The notes: generated by a model from the sequence alone, not told the origin. Shown: positions 28,035-37,407, numbered from the stretch's first letter. The stretch: 64,000 nucleotides of DNA from Chromatocurvus sp964613795 (GCA_964613795.1 CAZTJR010000013.1:23960-87959), one strand, 5' to 3'. Numbers and translations are program-made.

Positions 28035-28254
28035 GCCAATACCGTAGCAGGGATGGGGCCGTGGCTGCCAGTATCCGTGATACGCGGATTCATGTCATCG
28101 CCGCAGATACGAATGCCAGCTGGGCTCCTGTCCGGCGCCGGATGCGGGGCGATGGGGCGTTAGTGCCGTTACGCTCAGCCTGGGTGTCTACCCAATCAAC
28201 CGCGCCGCGGGATCGTTGGATAACTGCCCGTTTGTGCGTGCAGCGCCCGCGCGC

Positions 28255-29070
28255 TCAGATTTCCTCCCGAACCTGCGCGTAGGCCAGGGCGGCAAAAATC
28301 CCCGTTCCCCCAACGACATTCCCGAAAAACGCCGGAAGGACGCCACAGAGAACGGCAGCCGACACGCCAAGCTCGCCCCGTGCAACGAGAATAAACAGCT
28401 CGGTAGAACCGGCCACCACATGGGACATCCCGCCAAGGCCGATCATGTAAGTCAGGATAATAATCATCAGGACCTCGCCCGCACTTTCCATTCTGGGCAG
28501 GACCCACACCAGTGCCGCAATAATGAAACCGGCGGGAATGCCCCAGGCAAAATGCTCAATCGCCGTCGCCGAGGCGTAGTGACGCGATATCGACAGCACA
28601 CCCTCAAACCGGGCTTCTGGCAAAATATGGCCAAAAACCAGCACCAGGGCCGCGGCGGCACAGCCGACCATGTTCGCGCTGAAGACAATGCCCCAAAGGC
28701 GTGCCGTGTGATAGAAATTCAGCGCCGTGGGCGCTAGAAACAGGGGCAGTATCGGGGTGATCGTGTTTTCGGTAAACAGCTGCATCCGGCCGAGAATGAC
28801 AATGAGGAAACCGACCGTGTAGCCGAGGTTGGTGATACCCGGCGCCCAGGCCTTGTCGGGAAGGATCGATGCGAGAAAACCCATGCACACGACGGAAAGG
28901 CTGATAGCCAGACCCGCCGCAACGCCCGACCACCATAACGCGCTGAATCCACGCTTCAGTTCGTGTTCTCCATCACGCCGAATCGCTTCAAAAATGACAG
29001 GTGAAGGCACGTTCTCATGCTCGTCTACCTGTTCCTCTTCAACGCGATCAAGATCCGCACCTCTGGACAT
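28255..29070 (-). CDS. Formate/nitrite transporter (FNT) family channel
   Basis: A 271-residue FNT-family membrane protein with six helices and a charged N-terminal tail (about 35 residues, rich in Glu and Asp). GFSALWWSGVAAGLAISLSVVCMG, LVVILGRMQLFTENTITPILPLF, WGIVFSANMVGCAAAALVLVFG, AFAWGIPAGFIIAALVWVLP and LTYMIGLGGMSHVVAGSTELFIL are the pore helices; the TENT and HVVAGS segments are the usual constriction motifs. It is nearest to the YfdC branch, whose substrate is unsettled; FNT channels pass formate, nitrite or hydrosulfide. GAGGA lies before ATG 29070. Confidence 0.9.
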   Translation of the reverse strand: MSRGADLDRVEEEQVDEHENVPSPVIFEAIRRDGEHELKRGFSALWWSGVAAGLAISLSVVCMGFLASILPDKAWAPGITNLGYTVGFLIVILGRMQLFTENTITPILPLFLAPTALNFYHTARLWGIVFSANMVGCAAAALVLVFGHILPEARFEGVLSISRHYASATAIEHFAWGIPAGFIIAALVWVLPRMESAGEVLMIIILTYMIGLGGMSHVVAGSTELFILVARGELGVSAAVLCGVLPAFFGNVVGGTGIFAALAYAQVREEI

Positions 29071-29137
29071 TCCTCGACCCCCTCCTGACCCCGGAACCGC
29101 GATCGCCTGAGAAAGCCGCCAGTGCCAGCCAGTCGAC

Positions 29138-30013
29138 TCAGCCAGTCAGGCCCCGCCGGGCCTGCAACCGCAAGCCGGTAAGATACCCCATTACCGGCAG
29201 CAACATGAGAATACCGTACATCACCGGCGCAATGGTCATGGCAGGGTTGCCGAGGATTGTGCCGGTCACCAGGATGGCCGTGCCGCCGTTCTGGATGGAG
29301 GTTTCAATGGCAATGGTTCGCGCGTCCCGGGGGTCACGGCGCAAAGAGCGGGCAAGGGCGTAGCCGGCCACAAGCGCCGCACTTGCCAGAAGCAGTGCCG
29401 GCATCGCGGTAAGAGCGAGAAACTCGGGCATTCGAGCCCAGTTCTGCGCAATGATTCCAGCAATGACCGCCAGCAACATAAGAAAGGGAAGCCGGGTCAT
29501 CCAGAATTCGTAACGCTCACATAACGCACGATGGTAGTGCCGCAGGATCATGCCTAGCGTCACCGGAACCAGCGTCACCGCCGTCAGTTTGCCAACAGTG
29601 GACAGAAAAGGGAGCGCAATCTCTGTATCACCAGCGAAACGGCTGTCTATGATCCAGCCGGCCACGAGCGGCAGGCTGAAGGGTGTAATCAGGCTAACAA
29701 TCGCGGTAAGCGCAATGGACAGAGCGAGATTGCCGCCCACCAGGTAGGAGAAGACGTTTGACGTGGTGCCACCGGGACTCAGGGCAAGAATCATGAAGCC
29801 GATCATGATTTCCGGTGGCAACGGCAGTCCCGACAGAAGCAGGAAGGCAAGACCTGGCAGCAACAGCATCTGGGAGGCAAGACCGCAAAGGACGCTTGCG
29901 GGACGCGCCCACAGCGCTCGAAAATCACCCGGGCTGAGATTGGCGCCCATGCTGAACATCATGATGAACAGGGTGAGCGGCAGCGCAATGGCAAGAACAA
30001 GGTCCTGGTTCAC
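29138..30013 (-). CDS. Bile acid:sodium symporter (BASS) family transporter
   Basis: A 291-residue membrane protein of about nine helices. FIMMFSMGANLSPGDFRALWARPASVL, FMILALSPGGTTSNVFSYLVGGNLALSIALTAIVSLITPFSLPLV and ARTIAIETSIQNGGTAILVTGTILGN match the BASS/SLC10 core; SPGGTTSNV and ETSIQNGG are the discontinuous helix motifs at the Na+ sites. Many bacterial members carry pantoate or other organic acids, not bile acids. I chose GTG 30013, which overlaps the UbiA-like stop in a GTGA; GTG 30022 is the alternative. Coupled with the prenyltransferase gene upstream. Confidence 0.88.
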   Translation of the reverse strand: MNQDLVLAIALPLTLFIMMFSMGANLSPGDFRALWARPASVLCGLASQMLLLPGLAFLLLSGLPLPPEIMIGFMILALSPGGTTSNVFSYLVGGNLALSIALTAIVSLITPFSLPLVAGWIIDSRFAGDTEIALPFLSTVGKLTAVTLVPVTLGMILRHYHRALCERYEFWMTRLPFLMLLAVIAGIIAQNWARMPEFLALTAMPALLLASAALVAGYALARSLRRDPRDARTIAIETSIQNGGTAILVTGTILGNPAMTIAPVMYGILMLLPVMGYLTGLRLQARRGLTG

Positions 30014-30870
30014 AAACCCCACCAGACTGTGAGTAGCAGGCACAGACCATAGGCAAAAAATCCCTGACCTGTCGCCGGCGGCAGACGGACGCGCTCGGCC
30101 GGCGCCTTGTCGAGCAGTTGCAGCGGCCGACTGAGGAGCAGAAGCGAGGCCAGCGGGATCGCAGCATGCGCGAGCAGACCCATGGCGCGGAGACCCAGTG
30201 TGACAAGCGCCAGAAGAACGATCAGACCCTGAAAAAGGCGCCTGGCGCGGGCATAGCCCAGGCGCACGGTCAGCGTTCGCAGGCCCTGCTTGAGATCCGC
30301 CTCGTAATCGCGCAGTTCGTTGCTCAGCAATAGCAGGGAAGCGAACAGACTGAAGGGTAACGACAGCCAGAACACGCCGGCGTGATAACTGCCCGAGACT
30401 GCAAAATAGGCGCCGCCAACGAGCAGTACGCCCATGAGAAGAAACACCAGCGGCACACCCAGTCCGCGCTCTTTGTAATTCACCGGATGGCCGGTGTAAC
30501 CCAGGGCACCCGCCATGCCCACGAGCGCCAGCACCAGCATGGGCCAGCCCCGCAGCCACACCAGATAAACACCGACAATACCCGCCAGAAGAAAAGCCAG
30601 CGCGCCGAGGCGGGTGTTGCGGCGGATTGCTGCGCGCTGGCCGCCATCAAACTCGGCGCTGTGCCGGTCTGCATGATCGTTGACAAGATTGACCCCGGCC
30701 TGCAAAAGCACGCCGGCACCGATAACCAGCACGGCCAGGCCGGGATTTTCCGCTCCATCGCGCAACGCCAGAATGGCTCCAAGGCCACAGGTGGCGACAG
30801 CGACAACAAGAGAGAATGGCCGCAGAGCGCGAACGAATCGGGTTTTATCCTGGGCCATGGGCACGGTCAT
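30010..30870 (-). CDS. UbiA/MenA-like prenyltransferase
   Basis: About 286 residues with nine hydrophobic helices. The first Asp-rich motif is VNLVNDHADRHSAEFDGG (N-D-x-x-D-x-x-x-x-D-like, about 70-87) and the second LLLSNELRDYEADLKQG (about 190-206), the Mg-diphosphate sites of UbiA enzymes. The layout is closest to MenA (1,4-dihydroxy-2-naphthoate polyprenyltransferase), though a quinone or chlorophyll-type acceptor cannot be told apart by eye. ATG 30870 is chosen; TTG 30897 and ATG 30858 are possible. The end overlaps the BASS gene. No other men or ubi genes are near. Confidence 0.85.
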   Translation of the reverse strand: MTVPMAQDKTRFVRALRPFSLVVAVATCGLGAILALRDGAENPGLAVLVIGAGVLLQAGVNLVNDHADRHSAEFDGGQRAAIRRNTRLGALAFLLAGIVGVYLVWLRGWPMLVLALVGMAGALGYTGHPVNYKERGLGVPLVFLLMGVLLVGGAYFAVSGSYHAGVFWLSLPFSLFASLLLLSNELRDYEADLKQGLRTLTVRLGYARARRLFQGLIVLLALVTLGLRAMGLLAHAAIPLASLLLLSRPLQLLDKAPAERVRLPPATGQGFFAYGLCLLLTVWWGL

Positions 30871-30989
30871 GCTGCAGCGGAGTCTTGAGTGGCGCAAGAT
30901 TACACCAGCGTTACGCGGCTTGCATCAAAGGTGCGAAGAGCGCATCAACGCTCTCCCTTTTTGAGCGCAGCCCACGCGCGGGAACTCTG

Positions 30990-31817
30990 TCAGTCGAGCG
31001 GCACGTGGTGGCTGTGTCGCCGCGGTGCTGGCAGCAGATACGGTACGCATCGACGGTAATCCCGAAACTCATCACCATAGCGTTGCAGGTAGCGCTGCTC
31101 CTTGAGTCTTGGCGCCAGCAGACAGTAGGCCGTTAGCGACAGTGCCAGAATCAGCTGATCGGGTGTCCATAGGGGGACGGTCCACAGGGTCAGTATAAAA
31201 GCGGCGTAAATGGGATGGCGTACACGGCGGAACAGCCCGTGCACGGGCATGCCTGGGTAGCGCGGTCGCGCGCCCCGCAACAGCGACAGCCAGCCCAATG
31301 CACCGGACTGGACCTCGATACCGGCATCGACCGTAGCTTTGAGCAGCAAAAGCCAGGTACCGGCATAAACAGCGAGCACAGCCCAGCGCAGAGCGCCTTC
31401 CGCCTGCCACCAGATCACGCCAGACGGCGTCCAGAGCAGAAAAAGGGCGAGCAGCTGCAGTGAGGCGATTATGACGTAGCTGGTCGAACTCAGAGTCTCT
31501 CCGTACCAGCCGGGCAGTAGTCGTACCAGCCAGCGGCTACCGCGCCGCCCCAGCAGCAGCGAGTGCAACAGGGGAAACTGCGCAATCAGCGCAAGATTCA
31601 CCGGCCAGCGCCAGGGCTCCGGCACAGCGCCAAGCGCGTGGCTCATACCCGTGGCCATGCCGCCGATCATGCTCGCCGCGGCAAGCGCAAAAAGACCGTG
31701 GCAGAGTGCGCCGATGCCGGCTGCCAGTGCAATACGCGCCCGGCCGGGTGCCGGTCGCAGCGCCTCGGTGAGTAAGCGCAGCATGTTGCGCAGCTGTGGG
31801 GGCGGTAGTAACGCCAT
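30990..31817 (-). CDS. ICMT/NnrU-like membrane methyltransferase
   Basis: About 275 residues with five or more helices. The C-terminal third has the isoprenylcysteine carboxyl methyltransferase/PEMT-like signature: HGLFRRVRHPIYAAFILTLW (the RHP motif that contacts S-adenosylmethionine) and APRLKEQRYLQRYGDEFRDYRRCVPYLLP (the E...Y.Y.. motif). Bacterial members methylate lipids or unknown small acceptors. The start is uncertain: ATG 31817 is used, with 31784 as an alternative. It is upstream of the UbiA and BASS genes on the same strand, 119 bp away. Confidence 0.75.
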   Translation of the reverse strand: MALLPPPQLRNMLRLLTEALRPAPGRARIALAAGIGALCHGLFALAAASMIGGMATGMSHALGAVPEPWRWPVNLALIAQFPLLHSLLLGRRGSRWLVRLLPGWYGETLSSTSYVIIASLQLLALFLLWTPSGVIWWQAEGALRWAVLAVYAGTWLLLLKATVDAGIEVQSGALGWLSLLRGARPRYPGMPVHGLFRRVRHPIYAAFILTLWTVPLWTPDQLILALSLTAYCLLAPRLKEQRYLQRYGDEFRDYRRCVPYLLPAPRRHSHHVPLD

Positions 31818-32115
31818 GATTGCCGATAACCTCGACCTGCCTGACAGCGTGATAGTAACCGGGAGCATACGACCGATCAGCGGCCACCGACCGGCCGGCG
31901 CCGACATTTAGCGCCGATAGCTACTACGAAAGCTGGACAGCCGTCTTGCTGCATGGCCTCTGCCGTCAGATGGTGGCTCGCGGCGGGCCAGATCAGACTA
32001 CTGTCATCGATCACCGCGGCATTGCCGCGTAAACCCTTTTTTCCGTCACGGGACTGGTCGATGATAGTGTGCAGGGCACCGGAGTGACACCACGTCAACA
32101 GGGGGAGTTTCCGCG

Positions 32116-33264
32116 CTGAATATCCTTGTTTACAACACGGGCAGCAGCAGCCTGAAGTGCAGCGTCGTGAATGCCAGCGAAGACCGGCGGATCCACTCGC
32201 ACACCGCTGCATGGCCCCCTGCCGAGGACGAGGACGCACAAGCGCTGCCCGATCTACCGTCCGATGCCAATGAGCTGCGTATTACCGCGGTCGCCCATCG
32301 CATTGTCCACGGCGGTCCCGACTACAGCGGTCCGACCCTTCTTGACAGCCACGCACTGCAGGCAATTGAGGCCGCCAGCGCACTCGCCCCGCTGCACAAT
32401 ACGCCGGCACTGTCAGTCATCCGCGCGGCGATGGCTCGCTATCCCCTGCTGCCACAGGTGGCGGTCTTCGATACTGCTTTCCATCACCACCTGCCGTCCC
32501 ACGCACGCCACTACGCGGTTCCGGCACACTGGCGCGAACACCACGGCGTGCGCCGCTTTGGCTTTCACGGCATTTCCCACGCCAGCGTAGCCCGGCAGGC
32601 AGCGGCGTTACTGCAGCGCCCTCTGCATGGCCTGCGTCTTGTCACCCTGCATCTCGGCAACGGGGCCAGCGCCGCCGCGGTCGCGCAAGGACGGAGCATT
32701 GACACCTCCATGGGCATGACGCCCATGGAGGGGCTGGTAATGGGCACGCGAAGCGGTGACCTCGACGTCGCCGCCGCTCTGCTGGTTGCCCGACGCGAGG
32801 GTCTGTCACTCGACGAACTGGAGCGCGTGCTCGGCCAGCAAAGCGGTCTTGTGGGGCTCTGCGGCGACGCTGACCTGCGCGCCATTCTGCAGCGAAGTGA
32901 CGCGGGCGATACACAGGCGAAACTGGCGCTCGAGGTCTACGCTTATCGTATAAAGAAGTACATCGGCGCCTACACGGCGGCTCTGGGAGGGCTGGACGCA
33001 CTCGTGTTTACCGGCGGGGTTGGCGAAAACGCCGCTGCCGTACGCGAACGTGTCTGTGCTGGCCTTGAGTCATTCGGGATCGCTGTTGATAGTCAGGAGA
33101 ATGAACGACATTTTTCAGGACAGGCGCGGATGATTCACGCTGCCGGGTCCGCGGTTGCGGTAGTGATCGCGCCGTCCGACGAGGACCTGGAGATCGCACG
33201 GCAGGCGCAGAGCGCGCTCTCGCAGCGCTCAGAGCAGCACTCAGAGCAGCGCAGGGGAAGGTAA
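32116..33264 (+). CDS. ackA: Acetate kinase (probable CTG start)
   Basis: About 382 residues. Motifs: NILVYNTGSSSLKC at the N-terminus, FDTAFHHHLPSHARHYAVP, RRFGFHGISHASVARQAA, LVTLHLGNGASAAAV, DTSMGMTPMEGLVMGTRSGDLDV and LVFTGGVGENAAAVRERV. It makes ATP and acetate from acetyl phosphate. The conserved N-terminus begins upstream of the first in-frame ATG (32167). Between the in-frame stop at 32065-32067 and there, no ATG, GTG or TTG occurs before CTG 32116, which has GGGGGAG (32101-32107) 8 nt upstream, so a CTG start is likely. The phosphoketolase starts 3 nt after its stop; together they form a phosphoketolase module. Confidence 0.9.
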   Translation: MNILVYNTGSSSLKCSVVNASEDRRIHSHTAAWPPAEDEDAQALPDLPSDANELRITAVAHRIVHGGPDYSGPTLLDSHALQAIEAASALAPLHNTPALSVIRAAMARYPLLPQVAVFDTAFHHHLPSHARHYAVPAHWREHHGVRRFGFHGISHASVARQAAALLQRPLHGLRLVTLHLGNGASAAAVAQGRSIDTSMGMTPMEGLVMGTRSGDLDVAAALLVARREGLSLDELERVLGQQSGLVGLCGDADLRAILQRSDAGDTQAKLALEVYAYRIKKYIGAYTAALGGLDALVFTGGVGENAAAVRERVCAGLESFGIAVDSQENERHFSGQARMIHAAGSAVAVVIAPSDEDLEIARQAQSALSQRSEQHSEQRRGR

Positions 33265-33267
33265 ACG

Positions 33268-35682
33268 ATGACAAGTACCGCACTCGCTCTCTCGCAACCA
33301 CTGAGCCCCGATGAGCTTGCCGGCATAGACGCCTACTGGCGGGCCTGCAACTACCTGGCGGCGGGCATGATCTACCTGCGGGCCAACCCGCTGCTGCGCG
33401 AGCCCCTCGCCATCGAGCACATCAAACAGCGACTTCTCGGCCACTGGGGTGCCAGTCCGGGACTCGCATTCACTTACGTGCATACCAACCGGCTGATCCG
33501 TGAGCATGATCTCAACGCCATTTTCATCGCCGGGCCAGGCCACGGCGCCCCCGGCGTGCTGGCACCGGTGTATCTGGAGGGCAGTTTCTCGGAGATCTAT
33601 CCCGACATCAGTGAGGATGAGGAGGGCCTCGCGCGCCTGTTTCGACACTTTTCTTTCCCGGGTGGTTTTGGCAGCCACTGTACGCCGGAGCTACCGGGCT
33701 CAATTCACGAAGGCGGCGAACTCGGCTACAGCCTGTCCCACGCCTTCGGCGCCGCTTTCGACAACCCCGACCTCGTCGTTATCACCACTGTGGGCGATGG
33801 CGAGGCCGAGACCGGGCCGCTGGCCACCGCCTGGCACTCAAACAAGTTCCTGCATCCCATCCGCGACGGCGCCGTTCTTCCGGTGCTGCAGCTAAATGGC
33901 TACAAGATCAACAACCCCACACTGCTCGCTCGCATCCCCCACGAAGAACTGGAGCAACTGATACTTGGCTATGGCTGGACACCCTTCTTCGTCGATGGGG
34001 ATGATCCTGCCAGCATGCACCAGCAGATGGCCGCTGCCATGGACGCGTGCCTGTCACGCATCCGCGAGCACCAGCAGTCGGCGCGCTCCAGCGGCGTTGC
34101 CAGCCGACCGCGCTGGCCGATGATCGTGCTGCGCTCGCCCAAAGGCTGGACCGGACCAGTGGAGGTCAACGGCCATCGCGTCGAAGGCAGCTGGCGGGCG
34201 CACCAGGTGCCCATCAAGGATGTAAGGGACAATCCGGCGAGTTTTGCCCAGCTGGAGGCATGGCTGCGCAGCTACCGGCCACAGGCATTGTTCGATGACA
34301 ATGGCCGTCTGCGAGAGGATCTGCGGCAGCTGGCGCCGCAGGGGAAGCGACGCATGGGCGCCAACCCCCATGCCAACGGTGGCTTGCTGAAGAGAGAGCT
34401 GCGTCTCCCGGATTTTCGCCGCTATGCCGTGCCGGCGGCGGAACCGGGGCAGAGCCGCGCCACGAACACGCAGCCACTGGGGGCCATGCTACGCGACACC
34501 ATGGCACGCAACATGGGCAACTTCCGCGTGTTCGGCCCTGACGAGACCACCTCCAACAAGCTCGATGCCATTTATGAGGCCAGCGGCAAGCTGTGGCTGG
34601 CAGAGCGTCGACCCGAGGACGATGATGGCGGTGACCTGGATACCGATGGCCGCGTACTCGAGATGCTCTCGGAACACACACTGGAAGGCTGGCTGGAAGG
34701 CTACGTGCTCACGGGCAGACACGGTTTCTTTGCCACCTATGAGGCCTTCGCTCACGTCATCGACTCCATGTACAACCAGCACGCCAAGTGGCTCGAGATC
34801 TGCGAGAGCCTGGCCTGGCGCGCGCCGATTGCCTCCATCAACCTGCTGATCACATCCACGGTATGGCGCCAGGATCACAATGGTTTCACGCACCAGGACC
34901 CGGGCTTTATCGACATTGTGGTGAACAAGAGCCCCGCGGTCACCCGCGTCTATCTGCCACCCGACGCCAACTGCCTGCTCTCCACCGCAGACCATTGCCT
35001 GCGCAGCCATAATGACATCAACGTCATTGTCTGCGACAAGCAGAACCACCTGCAGTACCTGGATATGGAATCGGCCATCCGCCACTGCACGAAAGGCATC
35101 GGCATCTGGGACTGGGCCAGCACCGATCAGGGCAAGGAGCCCGACCTGGTGATGGCCGGCTGCGGCGACATCGCCACGCAGGAGGCGCTTGCAGCCACCG
35201 CCCTGCTGCTCGAGCAGTTCGACGATCTGCGGGTGCGTTTTATCAACGTGGTTGACCTGTTTCGCATGGCACCGGCCGAGGAACATCCCCACGGCCTCAG
35301 CGACCGCGATTTCGACAGCCTGTTCACCATGGACAAGCCGGTGATCTTCAACTTTCACGGTTACCCCTGGCTGATTCACCGCCTCGCCTATCGCCGCCAT
35401 AATCACCGCAACCTGCATGTGCGCGGCTATAAGGAAAAAGGCAGCATCAACACCCCGATGGAACTGGCCATCGAGAACAACGTCGACCGCTTCAGCCTGG
35501 CCATTGACGCCATCGACCGGGTGCCGAGGCTGCAGTCGAGCGGCGCTCACGCCAAGGAGACGCTGCGCAACCGGCAGATAGACTGTCGACAGTATGCACA
35601 TGAACACGGAGTGGACATGCCAGAGATCAGCGGCTGGCGCTGGATGCGCAGCGAGGGACATGCGCCTCGGCAGGCCTACTGA
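33268..35682 (+). CDS. xfp: Phosphoketolase (Xfp)
   Basis: An 804-residue thiamine-diphosphate enzyme that cleaves xylulose-5-phosphate (and usually fructose-6-phosphate) with phosphate into acetyl phosphate plus a sugar phosphate. GHGAPGVLAPVYLEGSFSEIYPDI (about 92-115), SFPGGFGSHCTPELPGSIHEGGELGYSLSHAFGAAFDNPDLV and TTVGDGEAETGPLATAWHSNKFL (TPP/Mg motif) are diagnostic; KIKNPTLL-like NGYKINNPTLLARIP and the C-terminal MELAIENNVDRFSLAIDAIDRV follow. Length is normal. It follows ackA by 3 nt, so acetyl phosphate can go straight to acetate and ATP. The tight pairing suggests a carbon-saving bypass of glycolysis. Confidence 0.97.
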   Translation: MTSTALALSQPLSPDELAGIDAYWRACNYLAAGMIYLRANPLLREPLAIEHIKQRLLGHWGASPGLAFTYVHTNRLIREHDLNAIFIAGPGHGAPGVLAPVYLEGSFSEIYPDISEDEEGLARLFRHFSFPGGFGSHCTPELPGSIHEGGELGYSLSHAFGAAFDNPDLVVITTVGDGEAETGPLATAWHSNKFLHPIRDGAVLPVLQLNGYKINNPTLLARIPHEELEQLILGYGWTPFFVDGDDPASMHQQMAAAMDACLSRIREHQQSARSSGVASRPRWPMIVLRSPKGWTGPVEVNGHRVEGSWRAHQVPIKDVRDNPASFAQLEAWLRSYRPQALFDDNGRLREDLRQLAPQGKRRMGANPHANGGLLKRELRLPDFRRYAVPAAEPGQSRATNTQPLGAMLRDTMARNMGNFRVFGPDETTSNKLDAIYEASGKLWLAERRPEDDDGGDLDTDGRVLEMLSEHTLEGWLEGYVLTGRHGFFATYEAFAHVIDSMYNQHAKWLEICESLAWRAPIASINLLITSTVWRQDHNGFTHQDPGFIDIVVNKSPAVTRVYLPPDANCLLSTADHCLRSHNDINVIVCDKQNHLQYLDMESAIRHCTKGIGIWDWASTDQGKEPDLVMAGCGDIATQEALAATALLLEQFDDLRVRFINVVDLFRMAPAEEHPHGLSDRDFDSLFTMDKPVIFNFHGYPWLIHRLAYRRHNHRNLHVRGYKEKGSINTPMELAIENNVDRFSLAIDAIDRVPRLQSSGAHAKETLRNRQIDCRQYAHEHGVDMPEISGWRWMRSEGHAPRQAY

Positions 35683-35799
35683 TCTGGATTCTCCGCGCGC
35701 ATGCGACGGCATGCAGCTGCATAAGCGCCAAACAAAATAGTCTAAAAAACTACCGATTTATACCTGTAGACTGCCCTTTTTATTCTGGGAGCCGGCTAC

Positions 35800-36495
35800 G
35801 TGGCGCAGCTATTGGACAGCAGGGAACTGGATGCGAGAGCGGATGCGATCGTGAACCACATCCATGACTATCTCGATGCGGGTAATCGAGTATTCACAAC
35901 CAGCTCCTTCCAGACGCAGAGCCTGCCACTGCTGCACATCATTAGCCGGGTCAATCGGAATATCCCGGTGTATTACACCAGCACAGGCTTTCTGTTTCCC
36001 GACACAATCCGCTTTGCCGAACAACTCGCTGATACACTCAACCTCAACGTCATTGCCCTGCGTCCCGACGTTCCCAAGATCAAGCAGATGGATCGTGCCG
36101 GACGCCTGCTTTACACCTCGGACCCCGACTACTGCTGTTATCTCAACAAAGTGCAGCCGCTGGAACCTGTACTACAGGCCAACGACGTCTGGATCAATGG
36201 CGTACGCTCGGACCAGAGCGATGTCCGCGCGGCAATGCAGCGGGAAGAACCGGCGCGGCATGGCTGTCTACGCTACCATCCAATGCTCGACTGGGATGCA
36301 CGCAGCGTCTTCTACTATCGCCGTCTGCATGACCTGCCAGAGCACCCCATGGAAGCCAGCGGCTACCTGAGCATTGGCTGTGAGCCCTGCACGAGCAAAG
36401 CATTTGGCGAGGGCAATGCCCGCAACGCACGCTGGTTCGGCATGAACAAGACAGAGTGTGGGCTCAATACAACACTGGTTTCGGGGAACAACTGA
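35800..36495 (+). CDS. cysH: Adenylylsulfate/PAPS reductase (assimilatory, Fe-S type)
   Basis: A 231-residue CysH-family reductase that makes sulfite from APS (or PAPS) with thioredoxin or glutaredoxin. TTSSFQTQSLPLLHII is the PP-loop-like nucleotide site. The [4Fe-4S] cysteines are present as CCYLNKVQPL (CC pair, about 112-113) and IGCEPCTSKAF, with the catalytic Cys in KTECGLNTTL at the C-terminus. The CC...CxxC set marks the Fe-S APS-reducing type, unlike the E. coli PAPS enzyme. The start is GTG 35800, with CTGGGAG about 9 nt upstream. An AT-rich 115-bp leader precedes it. The epimerase gene starts directly after the stop. Confidence 0.9.
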   Translation: MAQLLDSRELDARADAIVNHIHDYLDAGNRVFTTSSFQTQSLPLLHIISRVNRNIPVYYTSTGFLFPDTIRFAEQLADTLNLNVIALRPDVPKIKQMDRAGRLLYTSDPDYCCYLNKVQPLEPVLQANDVWINGVRSDQSDVRAAMQREEPARHGCLRYHPMLDWDARSVFYYRRLHDLPEHPMEASGYLSIGCEPCTSKAFGEGNARNARWFGMNKTECGLNTTLVSGNN

Positions 36496-37407
36496 ATGCG
36501 GATTCTGGTTACGGGCGGTGCCGGCTATATCGGCAATGAGCTGGTCTATCGGCTGTCTGCCGAACCTGGTGTGGAAGACGTTCTCGTGTATGACAATCTC
36601 TGCAAGGGCAATTACAACCTGTTTACCGGTCTGCGCAAGGTACCCGGAAACAACGTGCGCTTTATGCAGGCGGATATTCTCGACTCGCGCAGTCTGCAAC
36701 GCGCCATGCAGGGCATCGATATTGTCATCCACCTGGCGGCGCGGGTTGAAACACCTTACGCCGACCAGAACGCCCATGACTTTGAGCAGACCAACCACTG
36801 GGGTACCGCAGAAGTCGTTTACAGCGCTGAAGACGCCGGCATTAAGCGCTTTATCTACCTGAGCAGTCAGTCAGTGTATGGCCAGGGCCGCATCGTGGAT
36901 ACGCATCACCCCCGAGCGCCCACCAGTTTCTACAGTCTTTCAAAGATGCGGGGAGAAGAGCATGTACTGCGCCTGATGGAAAAAATCCCGGTACAGCTTG
37001 TGCGCTGCGCCAATGTTTACGGTTACTCCAAGAACCTGCGCGTTGAGACGATGGTAAACCAGTTTATTTTTGATGCGCATTTCCTCAACCGGGTAGCCGT
37101 CCACGGCAACCCCGAGCACACCATGACACACATCAGTGTCTACCGGGTGGTCGAGACCCTTGCCCGCATGATCCGTAGGGACATGGAATCGGACGTCTAC
37201 AACCTATCCCACCGCAGCATGTCGACGGCCGAACTGGTCGCCGCGCTGAGGGAAGTTTATCACTCGCTGGAGACGATATACGTCGAGCAACACGCGCCTC
37301 TGCAGGATCTGACCATCGACTGCGACGCGCGGCTGCGGGGCTTGCTCCCGGGAGACACCACGATGGTTGAGGACATCGTGAAGTTTCGCGAGCTGTTTAC
37401 GTTTTGA
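36496..37407 (+). CDS. NAD-dependent sugar epimerase/dehydratase-like SDR
   Basis: A 303-residue extended SDR. TGGAGYIGNEL (about 6-16) is the NAD loop, followed by DNLCKGNYNL, IHLAARVETPYAD, YLSSQSVYGQGR and the catalytic pair in FYSLSKMRGEEHVL (YxxxK). The C-terminal domain (THISVYRVVETLARMIRRD, YNLSHRSMSTAELVAALREVY) resembles nucleotide-sugar 4-epimerases. It begins at the base after the cysH stop, so the two are cotranscribed. The sugar substrate is unknown. Pairing with APS reductase is uncommon in my knowledge and may hint at a sulfur-containing sugar or lipid, but that is inference. Confidence 0.85.
   Translation: MRILVTGGAGYIGNELVYRLSAEPGVEDVLVYDNLCKGNYNLFTGLRKVPGNNVRFMQADILDSRSLQRAMQGIDIVIHLAARVETPYADQNAHDFEQTNHWGTAEVVYSAEDAGIKRFIYLSSQSVYGQGRIVDTHHPRAPTSFYSLSKMRGEEHVLRLMEKIPVQLVRCANVYGYSKNLRVETMVNQFIFDAHFLNRVAVHGNPEHTMTHISVYRVVETLARMIRRDMESDVYNLSHRSMSTAELVAALREVYHSLETIYVEQHAPLQDLTIDCDARLRGLLPGDTTMVEDIVKFRELFTF

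Noticed and set aside
32015..32043. CGCGGC-ATT-GCCGCG hairpin followed by a T-rich run upstream of ackA as a terminator
   Set aside because: No plus-strand gene lies upstream to terminate, and the T-run starts several bases after the stem; it may only be a leader structure.
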